A stretch of 64,000 nt of DNA from DASYXT01 sp035934555 (GCA_035934555.1 DASYXT010000135.1:110781-174780); one strand, 5' to 3'; numbered from the stretch's first letter, positions 36,066 through 45,686 are shown. Numbers and translations are program-made. The notes: generated by a model not told the origin, from the sequence alone.

Positions 36066-36094
36066 TTGACCCTTGTGCCAACGAGAGTTATACA
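36066..36094 (+). promoter_or_regulatory. Sigma-70 promoter of the HU-hisS operon
   Basis: TTGACC (36066-36071), exactly 17 bp, then TATACA (36089-36094). This is the best promoter match seen in the window and lies 38 bp before the HU start codon, predicting a ~30-nt leader. Confidence 0.75.
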
Positions 36095-36131
36095 GATCGG
36101 TGACCGGATGTAACCCTAACGCCATTACAAT

Positions 36132-36464
36132 ATGACTCTGACAAAGCGTGACCTGGTGATTCGCATCAGCGAGGAAACGAACCTGATCCAGCAGGACGTC
36201 CTCACTGTCGTGCAGAAAACTCTGGATTACATTGCTGAAGCGCTCGCCAAAGGCGACAAAGTGGAATTGCGCAACTTCGGCGTGTTCGAAGTCAAGGTGC
36301 GCAAAGCGCGTATTGGTAGAAATCCAAATTCGCCGGCGACCGACGTGCCCATCCCCGAGCGCTCGGTGGTGAAATTCAAACCCGGAAAAGAGATGCGCGC
36401 CGAAGTAATCAAAATCCCCCCTCCACCCAAGTCCCCCAACCAACCTACCCAAGCCGCAGGCTGA
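36132..36464 (+). CDS. HU/IHF family DNA-binding protein
   Basis: The 110-residue protein has the HU/IHF fold: 'MTLTKRDLVIRISEETNLIQQDVLTVVQKTLDYIAEALAKG' helices, then 'VELRNFGVFEVKVRKARIGRNPNSP' with the DNA-intercalating arm and Pro ('NPNSPATDVPIPERSVVKFKPGKEM'). A Pro/Lys-rich tail of ~17 residues extends beyond the core. It bends DNA and organises the nucleoid. hisS follows after one base, so the two are co-transcribed from the promoter at 36066. Confidence 0.94.
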   Translation: MTLTKRDLVIRISEETNLIQQDVLTVVQKTLDYIAEALAKGDKVELRNFGVFEVKVRKARIGRNPNSPATDVPIPERSVVKFKPGKEMRAEVIKIPPPPKSPNQPTQAAG

Positions 36465-36465
36465 C

Positions 36466-37746
36466 ATGGAACGTTTGCCGGGCTTTCGCGACTTTTATCC
36501 CGAACCGCTGCCTCACCAGGATTTGTGGAGTGCCGATGCCCGGCAGCACATCTTCGACTGCTGGCGTGCCACCGCACGCCGTTATGGCTTCCGTGAATAC
36601 GACGGACCACCGCTGGAATCTCTCGAACTTTTCACCACCAAAAGCGGCGAGGAAATCGTCGCCCAGCTCTACAATTTCAAGGACAAAGGCGAACGCGACG
36701 TTTCCCTCCGCCCGGAAATGACTCCGACCCTGGCGCGGATGATCGCCGCCCACGAGCGCAACTATAAAAAGCCCATCAAGTGGTTCGCCATTCCCCAATT
36801 GTTCCGTTACGAGCGCCAACAAAAAGGCCGCTTGCGCGAACATTTCCAATTCAACGCCGATATCATCGGCGAGTCTGCTCCCGCTGCAGATGCCGAATTG
36901 CTCGCATTATTAATCGATTCCCTCCGCTCCCTTGGCTTGACCGAGCAGGATTTTGTCATTCGCCTCAGCAGCCGCCACGCCTGGCATGATTTTTTTCTGC
37001 AACACGGCGGCGCCCCAGAAGCCGAATACCCCTTTTACCAGGCCATCGACAAACTCGAACGCGAAGACCCAAAGGCGAACGAGGAAAAGCTCGCCGCGCT
37101 CGGCTTTTCGCTCCTCCAAGTCATGGCCTTTATCGACGCCGGCAAACCCACGGCGGAATTGCAAACCATCTCGAACAATCTCGCCGCGCGCGGCCTGGCC
37201 GATTACATCAAAATCGATTACGGCGTCATTCGTGGCCTGGCGTACTACACCGGCGTTGTCTTTGAAGCGTTTGATCGTAAAGGGGAGTTCCGCGCCATCG
37301 CCGGCGGCGGCCGTTACGATAACCTGATCCAGCTCATCAGCGGCGGGAAAGTAAGCCTGCCCGCGCTGGGCTTTGGCATGGGTGATGTCGTCCTGCTCGA
37401 GTTGCTCAAGGCCCGCAAGCGGCTGCCTCAGTTCACCCCGGGATTGGACGCCTTTTGCGTCATCGAAGATGAAAACCTTCGTGCCGACTCCCTCAACTGG
37501 ATTCAGCACCTCCGCTCCGCCGGCCTCGCTGTCGATTACCCTCTCGTCCTCGCCAAACCCGATAAACAATTCAAGCGCGCGCAGGAACTCAAGGCCGGCC
37601 GTATTCTTCGACTCGAACGTGCCCCGGGCGGGCAGGTTTCTGCCAGGCTGCGCCATCCGCAGACGCGCGAGGAGCTCGTCGCCGAGTCACCGCAGGCGGC
37701 GGTGCGGCTGCTGCAAGCCAGGCCAGTGCCTGCGGACATGGGGTAA
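36466..37746 (+). CDS. hisS: Histidyl-tRNA synthetase
   Basis: The 426-residue protein opens 'ERLPGFRDFYPE' and contains class II motifs: 'VSLRPEMTPTLARMIA' , motif-2-like 'FRYERQQKGRLREHFQFNADIIG', the histidine-binding 'GVIRGLAYYTGVVFEAFDRKG' and 'IAGGGRYDNLI', and motif 3 'PALGFGMGDVVLLELL'. The C-terminal anticodon-binding domain (~330-425) is present. It charges tRNA-His with histidine. The substitution of Ala for the usual Asp in 'RGLDYYT' (here RGLAYYT) is worth noting. Confidence 0.95.
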   Translation: MERLPGFRDFYPEPLPHQDLWSADARQHIFDCWRATARRYGFREYDGPPLESLELFTTKSGEEIVAQLYNFKDKGERDVSLRPEMTPTLARMIAAHERNYKKPIKWFAIPQLFRYERQQKGRLREHFQFNADIIGESAPAADAELLALLIDSLRSLGLTEQDFVIRLSSRHAWHDFFLQHGGAPEAEYPFYQAIDKLEREDPKANEEKLAALGFSLLQVMAFIDAGKPTAELQTISNNLAARGLADYIKIDYGVIRGLAYYTGVVFEAFDRKGEFRAIAGGGRYDNLIQLISGGKVSLPALGFGMGDVVLLELLKARKRLPQFTPGLDAFCVIEDENLRADSLNWIQHLRSAGLAVDYPLVLAKPDKQFKRAQELKAGRILRLERAPGGQVSARLRHPQTREELVAESPQAAVRLLQARPVPADMG

Positions 37747-38147
37747 GGGATTAATGGATTAGTGGACCCGGCACGACATTCCGGAACCTGAAGGTCCCTC
37801 CCCGGCCCGAAAAATGCCCATTTCCTTCGAAGACCCTTCGAGTGCCCTTCGAGCTCCCACCGTCCCGCCACGCCAGCACAACGCTGGCGGCAGGCTCACG
37901 CCACGCAGCCCCCAAAACATCACCTCCTCCACAATCCTCGCGTGGGCAGCACCACGGACGGACTCACAACCAAAACCACTGCGCTTGGCCAGCTTTCCCT
38001 GATCCCGGCCGTTCGAACGCGGGCTTGGCGTCTTTCTGAGTTTCTCTGGACCTTGACTTCCCGCGACGCCAACTGACGGGGTTGCTTCCTTTGGATTTCT
38101 GCGCCATGGTGTCAGCGCAGGATTGCCCAACACACACATCGATATTT
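37747..38147. other. 401-bp region between hisS and tal
   Basis: It contains 'GGATTAATGGATTAG' right after hisS (similar to a repeat at 63568-63600), a CGCCAGC-ACAAC-GCTGGCG hairpin at 37871-37889, and three CCTTCGA words near 37827-37853. No gene or convincing promoter was found. Confidence 0.5.
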
Positions 38148-39146
38148 ATGAGCCAAGTCGCGCAGGTACAAACAACCGCCACCAACCAGGGGCTGAATCA
38201 GCTCGAGCAACTCAAACGCTTCACCAAGGTCGTCGCCGATACCGGCGACTACTCCGCCCTGAAAGCCTTCGCCCCGCAAGACGCCACCACCAATCCCTCC
38301 CTGATCCTCAAAGCGGCCGAGATGCCCGGCTACGCCAGCCTGGTGGACAAGGCGATTGCCGATAATCGAGCTGCCGGAGTGCCTCGCCAAACCGTCCTGC
38401 CGCGCATCATGGACCAACTGCTCGTGCTCTTCGGTGTCGAAATCTTAAAGATCGTGCCGGGCCGCGTCTCGACTGAAACCGACGCCGAAATGTCGTTCCA
38501 CACCGATGCTTTGATCGCCAAGGCGCACCGCTTCATCGAATTGTATCAGCAGCAAAAAATCCCTCGCGAACGCATCCTGGTGAAGATCGCCTCAACCTGG
38601 GAAGGCATTCGCGCGGCTGAAGTGCTCCAACGCGAAGGCATCAACTGCAACATGACCCTGCTCTTCTCGCTGCCGCAGGCCGTCGCCGCCGCCGAGGCCA
38701 AAGCCACGCTGATTTCGCCGTTCGTCGGCCGCATTCTCGATTGGTATAAGGCCAAAGCCGGCAAAGATTTCGCTCCCGCCGAAGACCCGGGCGTGCTCTC
38801 GGTGAAAGAAATCTATAGTTATTATAAAAAGTTTGGCTACCCAACGGAAGTTATGGGCGCCAGTTTCCGCAACAAAGGCGAAATCCTCGAATTAGCCGGT
38901 TGCGACGCCCTGACCATCAGCCCGCATCTGCTCGACGAATTGCAGAAAAGCACCGAACGGGTTGACCGCAAGCTTTCGCCCGAACTCGCCCGGAGCGCCA
39001 AACCCGAACGCCTTGCTCTGGACGAAAAAAAGTTCCGCTGGCTGTTAAACGAGAACGCCATGGCGACCGAAAAGCTCGCCGAGGGCATCCGCATCTTCAA
39101 CGCTGACGCGGTGAAGTTGAAAGAATATCTGGCGCAGCGGCTCTGA
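38148..39146 (+). CDS. tal: Transaldolase
   Basis: I use the ATG at 38148 (332 residues, 'MSQVAQVQTTATNQGLNQLEQLKRFTKVVADTGD'); an upstream in-frame ATG adds 22 unrelated residues. Family motifs are 'DATTNPSLILKAAEMPGY' (~43-60), the Schiff-base Lys in 'ERILVKIASTWEGIRAAEVL' (K near 145), 'GINCNMTLLFSLPQAVAAAEA' and 'ISPFVGRILDWYKA'. It moves a dihydroxyacetone unit between sugar phosphates in the non-oxidative pentose phosphate pathway. Confidence 0.96.
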   Translation: MSQVAQVQTTATNQGLNQLEQLKRFTKVVADTGDYSALKAFAPQDATTNPSLILKAAEMPGYASLVDKAIADNRAAGVPRQTVLPRIMDQLLVLFGVEILKIVPGRVSTETDAEMSFHTDALIAKAHRFIELYQQQKIPRERILVKIASTWEGIRAAEVLQREGINCNMTLLFSLPQAVAAAEAKATLISPFVGRILDWYKAKAGKDFAPAEDPGVLSVKEIYSYYKKFGYPTEVMGASFRNKGEILELAGCDALTISPHLLDELQKSTERVDRKLSPELARSAKPERLALDEKKFRWLLNENAMATEKLAEGIRIFNADAVKLKEYLAQRL

Positions 39147-39273
39147 GCTGTAGTTTTCCGGGATTGAGGAAAGTCTAGCGCGGGGCTGCCCTTCGGCGTC
39201 CCTTCGGCGGCGGGCGGACGCATTCACGCTGGCGTGGTCCGGGCGGTCCGCTTATCCTCCGTTCTCATTCTAT

Positions 39274-42200
39274 ATGAAAACGCAGTTCCTGCTGATTACT
39301 TCCCTGCTCGCGGCAGCGGTTTGTCCCCTTTACGCCGCCGATACCAATACTGCTTCCCCCTGCGGTGTCGATGCTCGCATGCTGCGGTATCCGGATGTGT
39401 CCGCCACTCAGATCGCTTTTGTGTATGCCGGCGATATCTGGGTCGCCCCCAAGGCAGGCGGCGATGCCATGCGCTTGAGTTCGCCCAGGGGAGAAGAAAG
39501 CTTCCCACGTTTCTCGCCGGACGGTTCGCAGATCGCGTTCACCGGCAATTATGATGGAAACGAGGATATCTACGTCATCCCGGCCACCGGCGGCTTGCCC
39601 AAACGCCTGACCTTTCACGGCGCGCCCGACCGCATGCTGGAATGGTATCCGGACGGCAAATCCATCCTCTTTGCGAGCACCCGCACCAGCGAAAAGGATC
39701 GCTTCAACAAATTGTTCAAGATGCCCGCACAAGGCGGTTTGCCCGAGCAACTCCCCGTGCCCTACGGTGAATTCGGCTCGATTTCGCCGGATGGCAAGAC
39801 CCTCGCCTACGTGCCCATCTCGGTCGATTTCCGCACCTGGAAACGCTATCGCGGCGGCATGAACCCGGCCATCTGGCTGTTCAACCTCGACACTTACGAA
39901 GCCCGCGACATCACCGGCAATGACGCCGCCAATTCTCTCCCCATGTGGCACGGCGCCACTCTCTATTTCCTCTCCGACCGCGACGAAAATAAACGGGCCA
40001 ATATTTGGGCTTATGACACCAAGAGGAACAAATTCCGCCAGATTACCAAGTTCGAAAACTTCGATGTGCATTTCCCCAACATCGGCCCGCAGGACATCGT
40101 CTTTGAGAATGGCGACTCCCTTTACCTCCTTGACCTTGCCACGGAAAAGTACAACGAAGTTCATATTCGGGTCCTGACGGACCGCGCGACGCTCAAACCG
40201 CATCTGGAGGATGTTTCTAAATCGGTGACCCAACCGGACATTTCGCCTTCGGGCAAACGCGCGGTGTTCGAAGCGCGCGGCGAAATCTTCACCGTCCCGG
40301 CTGAACACGGAGTGGTTCGCAACCTCACGCATAGTTCCGGTGTGGCGGAACGTTTCCCGGCCTGGTCGCCGGATGGCAAAACCATCGCGTATTTCAGCGA
40401 CCGCTCGGGCGAGTACCAGCTAACGCTGCGGCCAGCCGATGGCTCAGGCCAAGAAACGGTCCTGACCAAACTTGGTCCCGGCTTTCGGTATCGGCCGTGG
40501 TGGTCCCCCGACAGCAAGAAGCTTGTGTTCATCGACCAGACGATGCGAGTCCACCTCTATGACCTCTCGACCAAGGAAACCCACCAAATCGCCCGCCAGC
40601 TTTGGTTGTATGAGCAGGGCCTGAGCCATTTCAAGGTGAACTGGTCCGCCGATAGCCGGTGGGTGGCTTACCCGCAGGACCTGGAGAACCAGCACACCGC
40701 CATCGCCCTGTACGACACTCAGAACAACGAGCAGCATGTGGTCACCAGCGGGTATTACGATGATGATTCTCCTGTGTTCGACCCGGATGGTAAATACCTC
40801 TATTACGTTTCCGGCCGTGAGTTTGATCCCCTCTACAGCAACCTCGATGATACATGGGTTTATCCCAATACCGCTCAACTCATGGCTATCACGTTGCGCA
40901 AAGACCTGCCCTCCCCCCTGGCCCCGCGCGACGACGAAGAAAACCAAAAAGACAAAAACAAAAAGGACAAAGACGCCAAATCGTCTGAGAAGCCGGACCA
41001 AGACACCAAATCAAGCGCCGGCCAAAAGGACGACTCCAAATCCGACGACAAGGCCGAGACCAAAGACGACTCAGGTGAGAAGGACAAAGCGCCCAAGCCG
41101 GTTGAGATTGATCTCGACGGCTTCGAGGCGCGCGCGGTGGTGCTTCCGCCTAAGCCGGGCAACTTTGACGATTTGGCCGCGGTCAGCGGCAAACTGATTT
41201 TCCGCCGCTTGCCGCGCACCGGCGCCGCCGAAGAGAAAGCCAATCTGGTTTACTATGATTTGGAAAAACGTGAGGAAAAGACGATCCTGGAAGATGTGGA
41301 TACGGCAATCCTGGCAGCCAAACGGGCCAAAATCCTTGTCCAGCGCAAGACCGATTACGCCATCATCGAACCCAAGGAAAATCAGAAGTTTGAGAAAAAG
41401 GTGCCGATCGAGTCGCTCGAGACGGTCATCGATCCGCTGGCGGAATGGCAGCAGATTTTCACCGATGCCTGGCGAATGGACCGCGATTATTTTTATGACC
41501 CGCACATGCACGGCGTGGATTGGAATGCGATGCGCGAGCGTTACGGCGGTCTGCTCAAGGACGCCGTCACGCGGTGGGACGTGAACTACGTCCTGGGCGA
41601 ATTGATTGGCGAGCTTAATTCCTCCCACACGTACCGCAGCGGCGGCGATGTCGAGTCGGCGCCCCAGCGGGGCGTCGGTTACCTGGGGGTGGACTTCGCG
41701 CTGGAAAACGGCGCTTATCGCATTAAGCACATCGTTCACGGCGCACCCTGGGACGCCGAGACCCGCTCGCCACTCGACGAACCGGGCGTCGATATCAAGG
41801 AGGGCGATTATTTATTGGCTGTGAATGATCAGCCCCTGGACCCAGCACAGGAGCCGTACGCGGCCTTTCAGGGCCTGGCCGACAAACCGGTGTTCCTGAA
41901 GATCAACACTGAGCCAAACCTCACCGGCGCGCGCGAAGTCCTGGTGCGCACCCTGGCCAGCGAGGCGCGGCTGCGGAACCTCGCCTGGATCGAGAAGAAC
42001 CGCAAAAAGGTGGACGATGCCACGGGCGGGAAGGTCGGCTACGTTTATGTCCCGGATACCGGGCGCCATGGACAAGACGAACTCGTGCGCCAGTTTCGCG
42101 CCCAATTTAACAAAGCCGGTTTGATCATCGACGAGCGATTCAATAGCGGCGGCCAAATCCCCGATCGCTTTATCGAGTTGCTTGGCCGCAAGACTTTGAA

Positions 42201-42636
42201 TTATTGGGGTGTGCGCGATGGCGAAAACTGGTCCTGGCCGCGCATCGCCAATTCCGGGCCCAAGGCCATGCTCATCAATGGCTGGAGTGGCTCGGGTGGA
42301 GACTGCTTTCCGTTCTATTTCAAACAAGCCGGGCTGGGGCCGCTGATCGGCGGCCGCACCTGGGGCGGCCTGATTGGGATCACGGGTTGCCCGGCCCTCG
42401 TCGATGGCGGCAGCATCACCGTGCCGACTTTCGGCATCTACAGCACCAAGGGCCAGTGGATTATCGAGGGCCACGGCGTGGACCCCGATATTCCGGTGGT
42501 GGACGACCCTTCGCTTATGGCCAAAGGCGGCGACCCGCAATTGGAACGCGCGATTGCCGTGGTGATGGAGGCGCTGAAGAAGCATCCGCCGGTCGAAGTC
42601 GAACGGCCAAAGTACCCCTTGCGCGCAGGACGGTGA
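39274..42636 (+). CDS. Secreted tricorn-like S41 protease
   Basis: The 1120-residue protein has a signal peptide (~1-22) and two WD40/PD40 beta-propeller regions (~30-300 and ~310-540, repeated 'SPDGKxIAYxS' blades). An unusually charged linker (~550-610, almost only Lys, Asp, Glu, Ser) follows, then a tricorn core with C1, PDZ (~800-880) and S41 catalytic domains. Catalytic candidates are His in 'ELNSSHTYRSGGD' and Ser-Asp-type 'LINGWSGSGGDCFPFYF' (Ser near 1008). Tricorn proteases cut peptides delivered by other proteases; with a signal peptide this one should act in the periplasm or outside. The downstream dehydrogenase gene begins one base after its stop. Confidence 0.92.
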   Translation: MKTQFLLITSLLAAAVCPLYAADTNTASPCGVDARMLRYPDVSATQIAFVYAGDIWVAPKAGGDAMRLSSPRGEESFPRFSPDGSQIAFTGNYDGNEDIYVIPATGGLPKRLTFHGAPDRMLEWYPDGKSILFASTRTSEKDRFNKLFKMPAQGGLPEQLPVPYGEFGSISPDGKTLAYVPISVDFRTWKRYRGGMNPAIWLFNLDTYEARDITGNDAANSLPMWHGATLYFLSDRDENKRANIWAYDTKRNKFRQITKFENFDVHFPNIGPQDIVFENGDSLYLLDLATEKYNEVHIRVLTDRATLKPHLEDVSKSVTQPDISPSGKRAVFEARGEIFTVPAEHGVVRNLTHSSGVAERFPAWSPDGKTIAYFSDRSGEYQLTLRPADGSGQETVLTKLGPGFRYRPWWSPDSKKLVFIDQTMRVHLYDLSTKETHQIARQLWLYEQGLSHFKVNWSADSRWVAYPQDLENQHTAIALYDTQNNEQHVVTSGYYDDDSPVFDPDGKYLYYVSGREFDPLYSNLDDTWVYPNTAQLMAITLRKDLPSPLAPRDDEENQKDKNKKDKDAKSSEKPDQDTKSSAGQKDDSKSDDKAETKDDSGEKDKAPKPVEIDLDGFEARAVVLPPKPGNFDDLAAVSGKLIFRRLPRTGAAEEKANLVYYDLEKREEKTILEDVDTAILAAKRAKILVQRKTDYAIIEPKENQKFEKKVPIESLETVIDPLAEWQQIFTDAWRMDRDYFYDPHMHGVDWNAMRERYGGLLKDAVTRWDVNYVLGELIGELNSSHTYRSGGDVESAPQRGVGYLGVDFALENGAYRIKHIVHGAPWDAETRSPLDEPGVDIKEGDYLLAVNDQPLDPAQEPYAAFQGLADKPVFLKINTEPNLTGAREVLVRTLASEARLRNLAWIEKNRKKVDDATGGKVGYVYVPDTGRHGQDELVRQFRAQFNKAGLIIDERFNSGGQIPDRFIELLGRKTLNYWGVRDGENWSWPRIANSGPKAMLINGWSGSGGDCFPFYFKQAGLGPLIGGRTWGGLIGITGCPALVDGGSITVPTFGIYSTKGQWIIEGHGVDPDIPVVDDPSLMAKGGDPQLERAIAVVMEALKKHPPVEVERPKYPLRAGR

Positions 42637-42637
42637 T

Positions 42638-43666
42638 ATGCCCCAAAAGGTGCGATTCGGTTTAATCGGCTACGGCGCGTGGGGCAGCCACCACGCCCGG
42701 GCGATTGCGGAGTCAGAGGTAGCTGAGCTTGGCGCTATTGCGGTGCGCTCGCCGGCACGCCAGGCCGAAGCTCGCCAGCGCCATCCCGGCGTCGAGATTG
42801 TCGCCGATTACCACCAACTGCTCGCGCGGGCTGATCTGGAGGTGGTAGATGTCGTGCTGCCAACCGATCTGCATTTCCCGGTCGGGCGCGATGTTCTTTG
42901 CGCCGGCAAACATTTGCTCCTGGAAAAGCCTATGGCGCTCCAGCTCGAGGATTGCCAGGAGTTGCTGCGGCTGGCGCAGGAAAAAAACCGATTGCTGGCC
43001 ATCGGCCACGAGTTCCGTCTGTCCTCGCTGTGGGGCAAGGTAAAGGAGATGATCGATGCGGGCGCGATTGGCGAGCCGCTGTATGCGCTCATTGAGCTGT
43101 GGCGCAATCCCTATCGGACTGGCGCCGACGGCTGGCGCTACCAAATCGACCGCGTCGGCAACTGGATTCTGGAAGAGCCGATCCATTTTTTTGACCTCGC
43201 TCGCTGGTACCTCTCGGGCGTCGGCGAGCCGGTGAGCGTCTTTGCCCGGGCCAATGCGCGCCGGCCAGACCACCCCGAACTACAGGACAATTTCAGCGCC
43301 ATCGTCAATTTCCCCGGCGGAGCCTATGCCGTGATTTCCCAAACGTTGAGCGCCTTCGAGCACCACCAGGTCGCCAAGGTCACTGGCACGCGTGGCGCGC
43401 TCTGGGCCAGTTGGAGCGGCGCCATGGACCGCACCTTTCACCCAACTTTTTGGCTCAAGTATCACGATGGCGAAAAGATTACGGATATCGCGATCACAAA
43501 AATCACCGGCGAAGTCTATGAACTGGCCGACGAAGTGGCCCAGGTCGCCCATGCGGTGCGCGGCAATGGTGGTTTGGCCGCAACCGGCGAAGACGGTTTG
43601 TGGTCGGTGAAAATGTGTTTGAAGGCACAGGAGTCGGTCGAGAGCGGGGGCGTAGTGGCCGTGTAG
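42638..43666 (+). CDS. Gfo/Idh/MocA family oxidoreductase
   Basis: The 342-residue protein has an N-terminal Rossmann fold ('RFGLIGYGAWGSHHARAIAESEVAELGAIAVR', GxGxxG-type) and the family marker 'LLLEKPMALQLEDC' (EKP, K near 94). A C-terminal alpha/beta domain holds the substrate side ('GNWILEEPIHFFDLARWYLSGVG'). It should use NAD(P)(H) to oxidise or reduce a sugar or sugar derivative; the exact substrate is unknown. It starts two bases after the tricorn stop codon, so the genes are co-transcribed despite unrelated functions. Confidence 0.9.
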   Translation: MPQKVRFGLIGYGAWGSHHARAIAESEVAELGAIAVRSPARQAEARQRHPGVEIVADYHQLLARADLEVVDVVLPTDLHFPVGRDVLCAGKHLLLEKPMALQLEDCQELLRLAQEKNRLLAIGHEFRLSSLWGKVKEMIDAGAIGEPLYALIELWRNPYRTGADGWRYQIDRVGNWILEEPIHFFDLARWYLSGVGEPVSVFARANARRPDHPELQDNFSAIVNFPGGAYAVISQTLSAFEHHQVAKVTGTRGALWASWSGAMDRTFHPTFWLKYHDGEKITDIAITKITGEVYELADEVAQVAHAVRGNGGLAATGEDGLWSVKMCLKAQESVESGGVVAV

Positions 43667-43702
43667 CGTCGAGGCGGCGCTCCACGCTCGATGCTCTACG
43701 CT
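43662..43702. repeat. Imperfect inverted repeat in a convergent gene gap
   Basis: GTAGCGTCGAG and CTCGATGCTCTACGC face each other in the 35-bp gap, overlapping the oxidoreductase stop. The words match those in the gaps at 19907 and 51165. Likely a bidirectional stop signal or a degenerate palindromic repeat. Confidence 0.4.
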
Positions 43703-44670
43703 CATCCCCGCCGCGGCCTGTCGAAATTGACAAAATTCTGCGTCGGCTGGCCGGAGAGCAGGCGCTCGGCATCTTCGGCCACCGCATCAAAGGTGCGTTG
43801 CTGCGCTTCGCGCGTAAAGGCGCCGATATGCGGAGTCAATATCACGTTGGGCTGGGATTCCAGCGCTCCGCGGGCGGGTGGCTCGACTTCCCGTACGTCC
43901 AGTGCAGCCCCGCCCAACTGACCCGATTGCAACGCCAAGAGCAGCGCCGTCTCATCGACTACCCCGCCTCGCGCGGTATTGATGAAGTACGCTCCCGCCT
44001 TGCACGCCGCGAACACTTTTACTCCAAACAGGTGGCTCGTCTCAGGCGTCAGCGGCAAGTGGACGCTGATGAAATCGGCGGTGGCAACGGCCTCCTCAAT
44101 GCGCGCACACAAAATTGCCCCGGTCTCGCGGACGACGGCCGAATCAGCCGTCACGAAAGGATCATAACCCAGCAGGCGCATCCCAAAGGCTTTCGCCAAT
44201 CGAGCCACACGCCCCCCAATGCGACCCAACCCGCAAACACTGAGCGTTTTGCTTTCCAATTCTATCCCGGTATGCGTGCGCCGGTCCCAGCCGCCCGCCC
44301 GCGTTGATTGCTCCGCTTGAGGAATCTTGCGTGCCAGAGCCAGCAGCAACCCAAAAGTCAATTCAGCGACGCTGGCCGCGTTAGCGTTTAGCGGCGCCAC
44401 CACCACGATTCCCAGGCTCGAAGCGGCTGCCACATCGATGTTGTCCAAACCGACGCCGACGCGCCCAATCCCCAGCAAGTTTGGTGCGGCTTGCAGCAGC
44501 TCAGCAGTGACCTGTGTTTGATTCCGCACCAGCAGCACTCGCGTTTCGGCAACCGCCGCTTGCAGCCGCTCGGGCTCCCGCCACAACTGCCCGTCGGCCG
44601 TCACCCCAAACCTTTGCGCTAGCCGGTCCAGCGCCGGGTTCGACAGCTCCTCCGAAATCAGAATCTCCAT
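43702..44670 (-). CDS. D-2-hydroxyacid dehydrogenase (phosphoglycerate dehydrogenase-like)
   Basis: At 322 residues it matches short-chain SerA-like enzymes lacking the ACT domain. It has the NAD motif 'VCGLGRIGGRVARLAKAFGMRLLGYDPF' (~149-176) and the catalytic triad residues Arg in 'FINTARGGVVDE', Glu in 'DVREVEPPAR' and His in 'ILTPHIGAFTREAQ'. The family also contains 'NANAASVAEL'-type strings, seen here near 96-105. It may catalyse the first step of serine synthesis or act on another 2-hydroxyacid. It is followed by the convergent oxidoreductase and preceded, 20 bp away, by the barrel-protein gene on the same strand. Confidence 0.9.
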   Translation of the reverse strand: MEILISEELSNPALDRLAQRFGVTADGQLWREPERLQAAVAETRVLLVRNQTQVTAELLQAAPNLLGIGRVGVGLDNIDVAAASSLGIVVVAPLNANAASVAELTFGLLLALARKIPQAEQSTRAGGWDRRTHTGIELESKTLSVCGLGRIGGRVARLAKAFGMRLLGYDPFVTADSAVVRETGAILCARIEEAVATADFISVHLPLTPETSHLFGVKVFAACKAGAYFINTARGGVVDETALLLALQSGQLGGAALDVREVEPPARGALESQPNVILTPHIGAFTREAQQRTFDAVAEDAERLLSGQPTQNFVNFDRPRRG

Positions 44671-44690
44671 ACTCGCGCGAAACTCGCCGC

Positions 44691-45686
44691 TTATTTCCCG
44701 CCGAAGGGAACCTGGAAATATCCGCCCAGCCAGAGCGCCGAGTCGGTATTACGGCCGTCAAAGGTCTTGCGGCTCTCGAACCCCAAACGGACGTGGCGCT
44801 TGCGGGTAACATAGCTGAAGCCAAGCGTGACCTCCTCACTGATCTCGCGCACATCGCTTTGGTAGCTGATGTTTTGGTATGGAACACCGTCCCCAAACAG
44901 AATGATGTCTTCGCCCGAGGTGGACTCCTGGTGGCGGAAACCGGCATCCAATTCCCACTGGCCTATCTGCTGGAATAGTCCGACGGATGCCATGTACTGG
45001 TCGTTGCCGTTCGTGTGCATCCAACGGTACCACGCGTCGAACCATGCGCCCAGGCCCTTCCAGCCAAAATGTTTTCGCGCCAGTAGCGAAGGCTCAATCG
45101 CAGCCGAGTGATTCCCCGGGGCGAACGCAATGTGCCGATCGTAAAGGCCGGGCAGCACCGCCCCGGCTCGGAATGTCAAAGTCGGCACCCAGGGCGAATT
45201 GGTTGCCCAATTCTCATTGAATAGCTGATAGCGGACCCCAAAGGTAGTATCCATCAGCCCGGTCGTTTGCTGGATCGCGCCGCCCGGATCAAATGAACGC
45301 CACCCAACCGTTGTCCCCCCGAAATTCAAATCGGCCGCCCACCTCGCCGTCAGCCCATAATCCAGCATGACATATCCCTGCCGAATATCGATGCCATAGC
45401 TCTCGCCGTCGGGGGCTTTCAGCGTGATGTTGTGCCGCGTCGTTCCCGCCCACATATAATAGGCTTCCGATTGCTCGTACAGCGCGCCCGCGATTAGTTG
45501 TCCCTCCTGCGGCACATCCGCCCACTGCGCGAACGGCAGTCGCGGCGTATTTTCGGACGCCCGAAGGCTTGCCGGCAGAACCAGCGCCGCAAGCAAAACG
45601 GCGCGCGCCAGCCAGCGAACCCCTTGCCTCAACTTTGAGCATTGCTCCCGTCCTAAGCCAAAATTCAACCATCTCATTTCTTGCAT
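44691..45686 (-). CDS. Outer-membrane beta-barrel protein
   Basis: I set the start at ATG 45686 (331 residues; ATG 45677 is equally possible). The very long upstream open frame overlaps the divergent NRPS gene and is not coding-like. A signal peptide ends near 'LPASLRASENT'. The rest is a pattern of alternating aromatic and polar beta-strands: 'YGIDIRQGYVMLDYGLTARWAADLNFGG', 'VPTLTFRAGAVLPGLYDRH', 'GLGAWFDAWYRW', 'EVTLGFSYVTRKRHVRLGFESRKTFDG', closing on 'ALWLGGYFQVPFGGK'. It resembles transporter-like or MetA-pathway-type porins, but the specific family is not clear. A stem-loop with eight T lies directly before the start codon. Confidence 0.78.
   Translation of the reverse strand: MQEMRWLNFGLGREQCSKLRQGVRWLARAVLLAALVLPASLRASENTPRLPFAQWADVPQEGQLIAGALYEQSEAYYMWAGTTRHNITLKAPDGESYGIDIRQGYVMLDYGLTARWAADLNFGGTTVGWRSFDPGGAIQQTTGLMDTTFGVRYQLFNENWATNSPWVPTLTFRAGAVLPGLYDRHIAFAPGNHSAAIEPSLLARKHFGWKGLGAWFDAWYRWMHTNGNDQYMASVGLFQQIGQWELDAGFRHQESTSGEDIILFGDGVPYQNISYQSDVREISEEVTLGFSYVTRKRHVRLGFESRKTFDGRNTDSALWLGGYFQVPFGGK

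Noticed and set aside
37759..38139. 126-codon minus-strand frame between hisS and tal
   Set aside because: Low-complexity Gly/Arg/Ser-rich composition and no plausible context; treated as non-coding.
39265..40332. 355-codon minus-strand frame
   Set aside because: Antisense to the tricorn-like protease gene; no domain signature.
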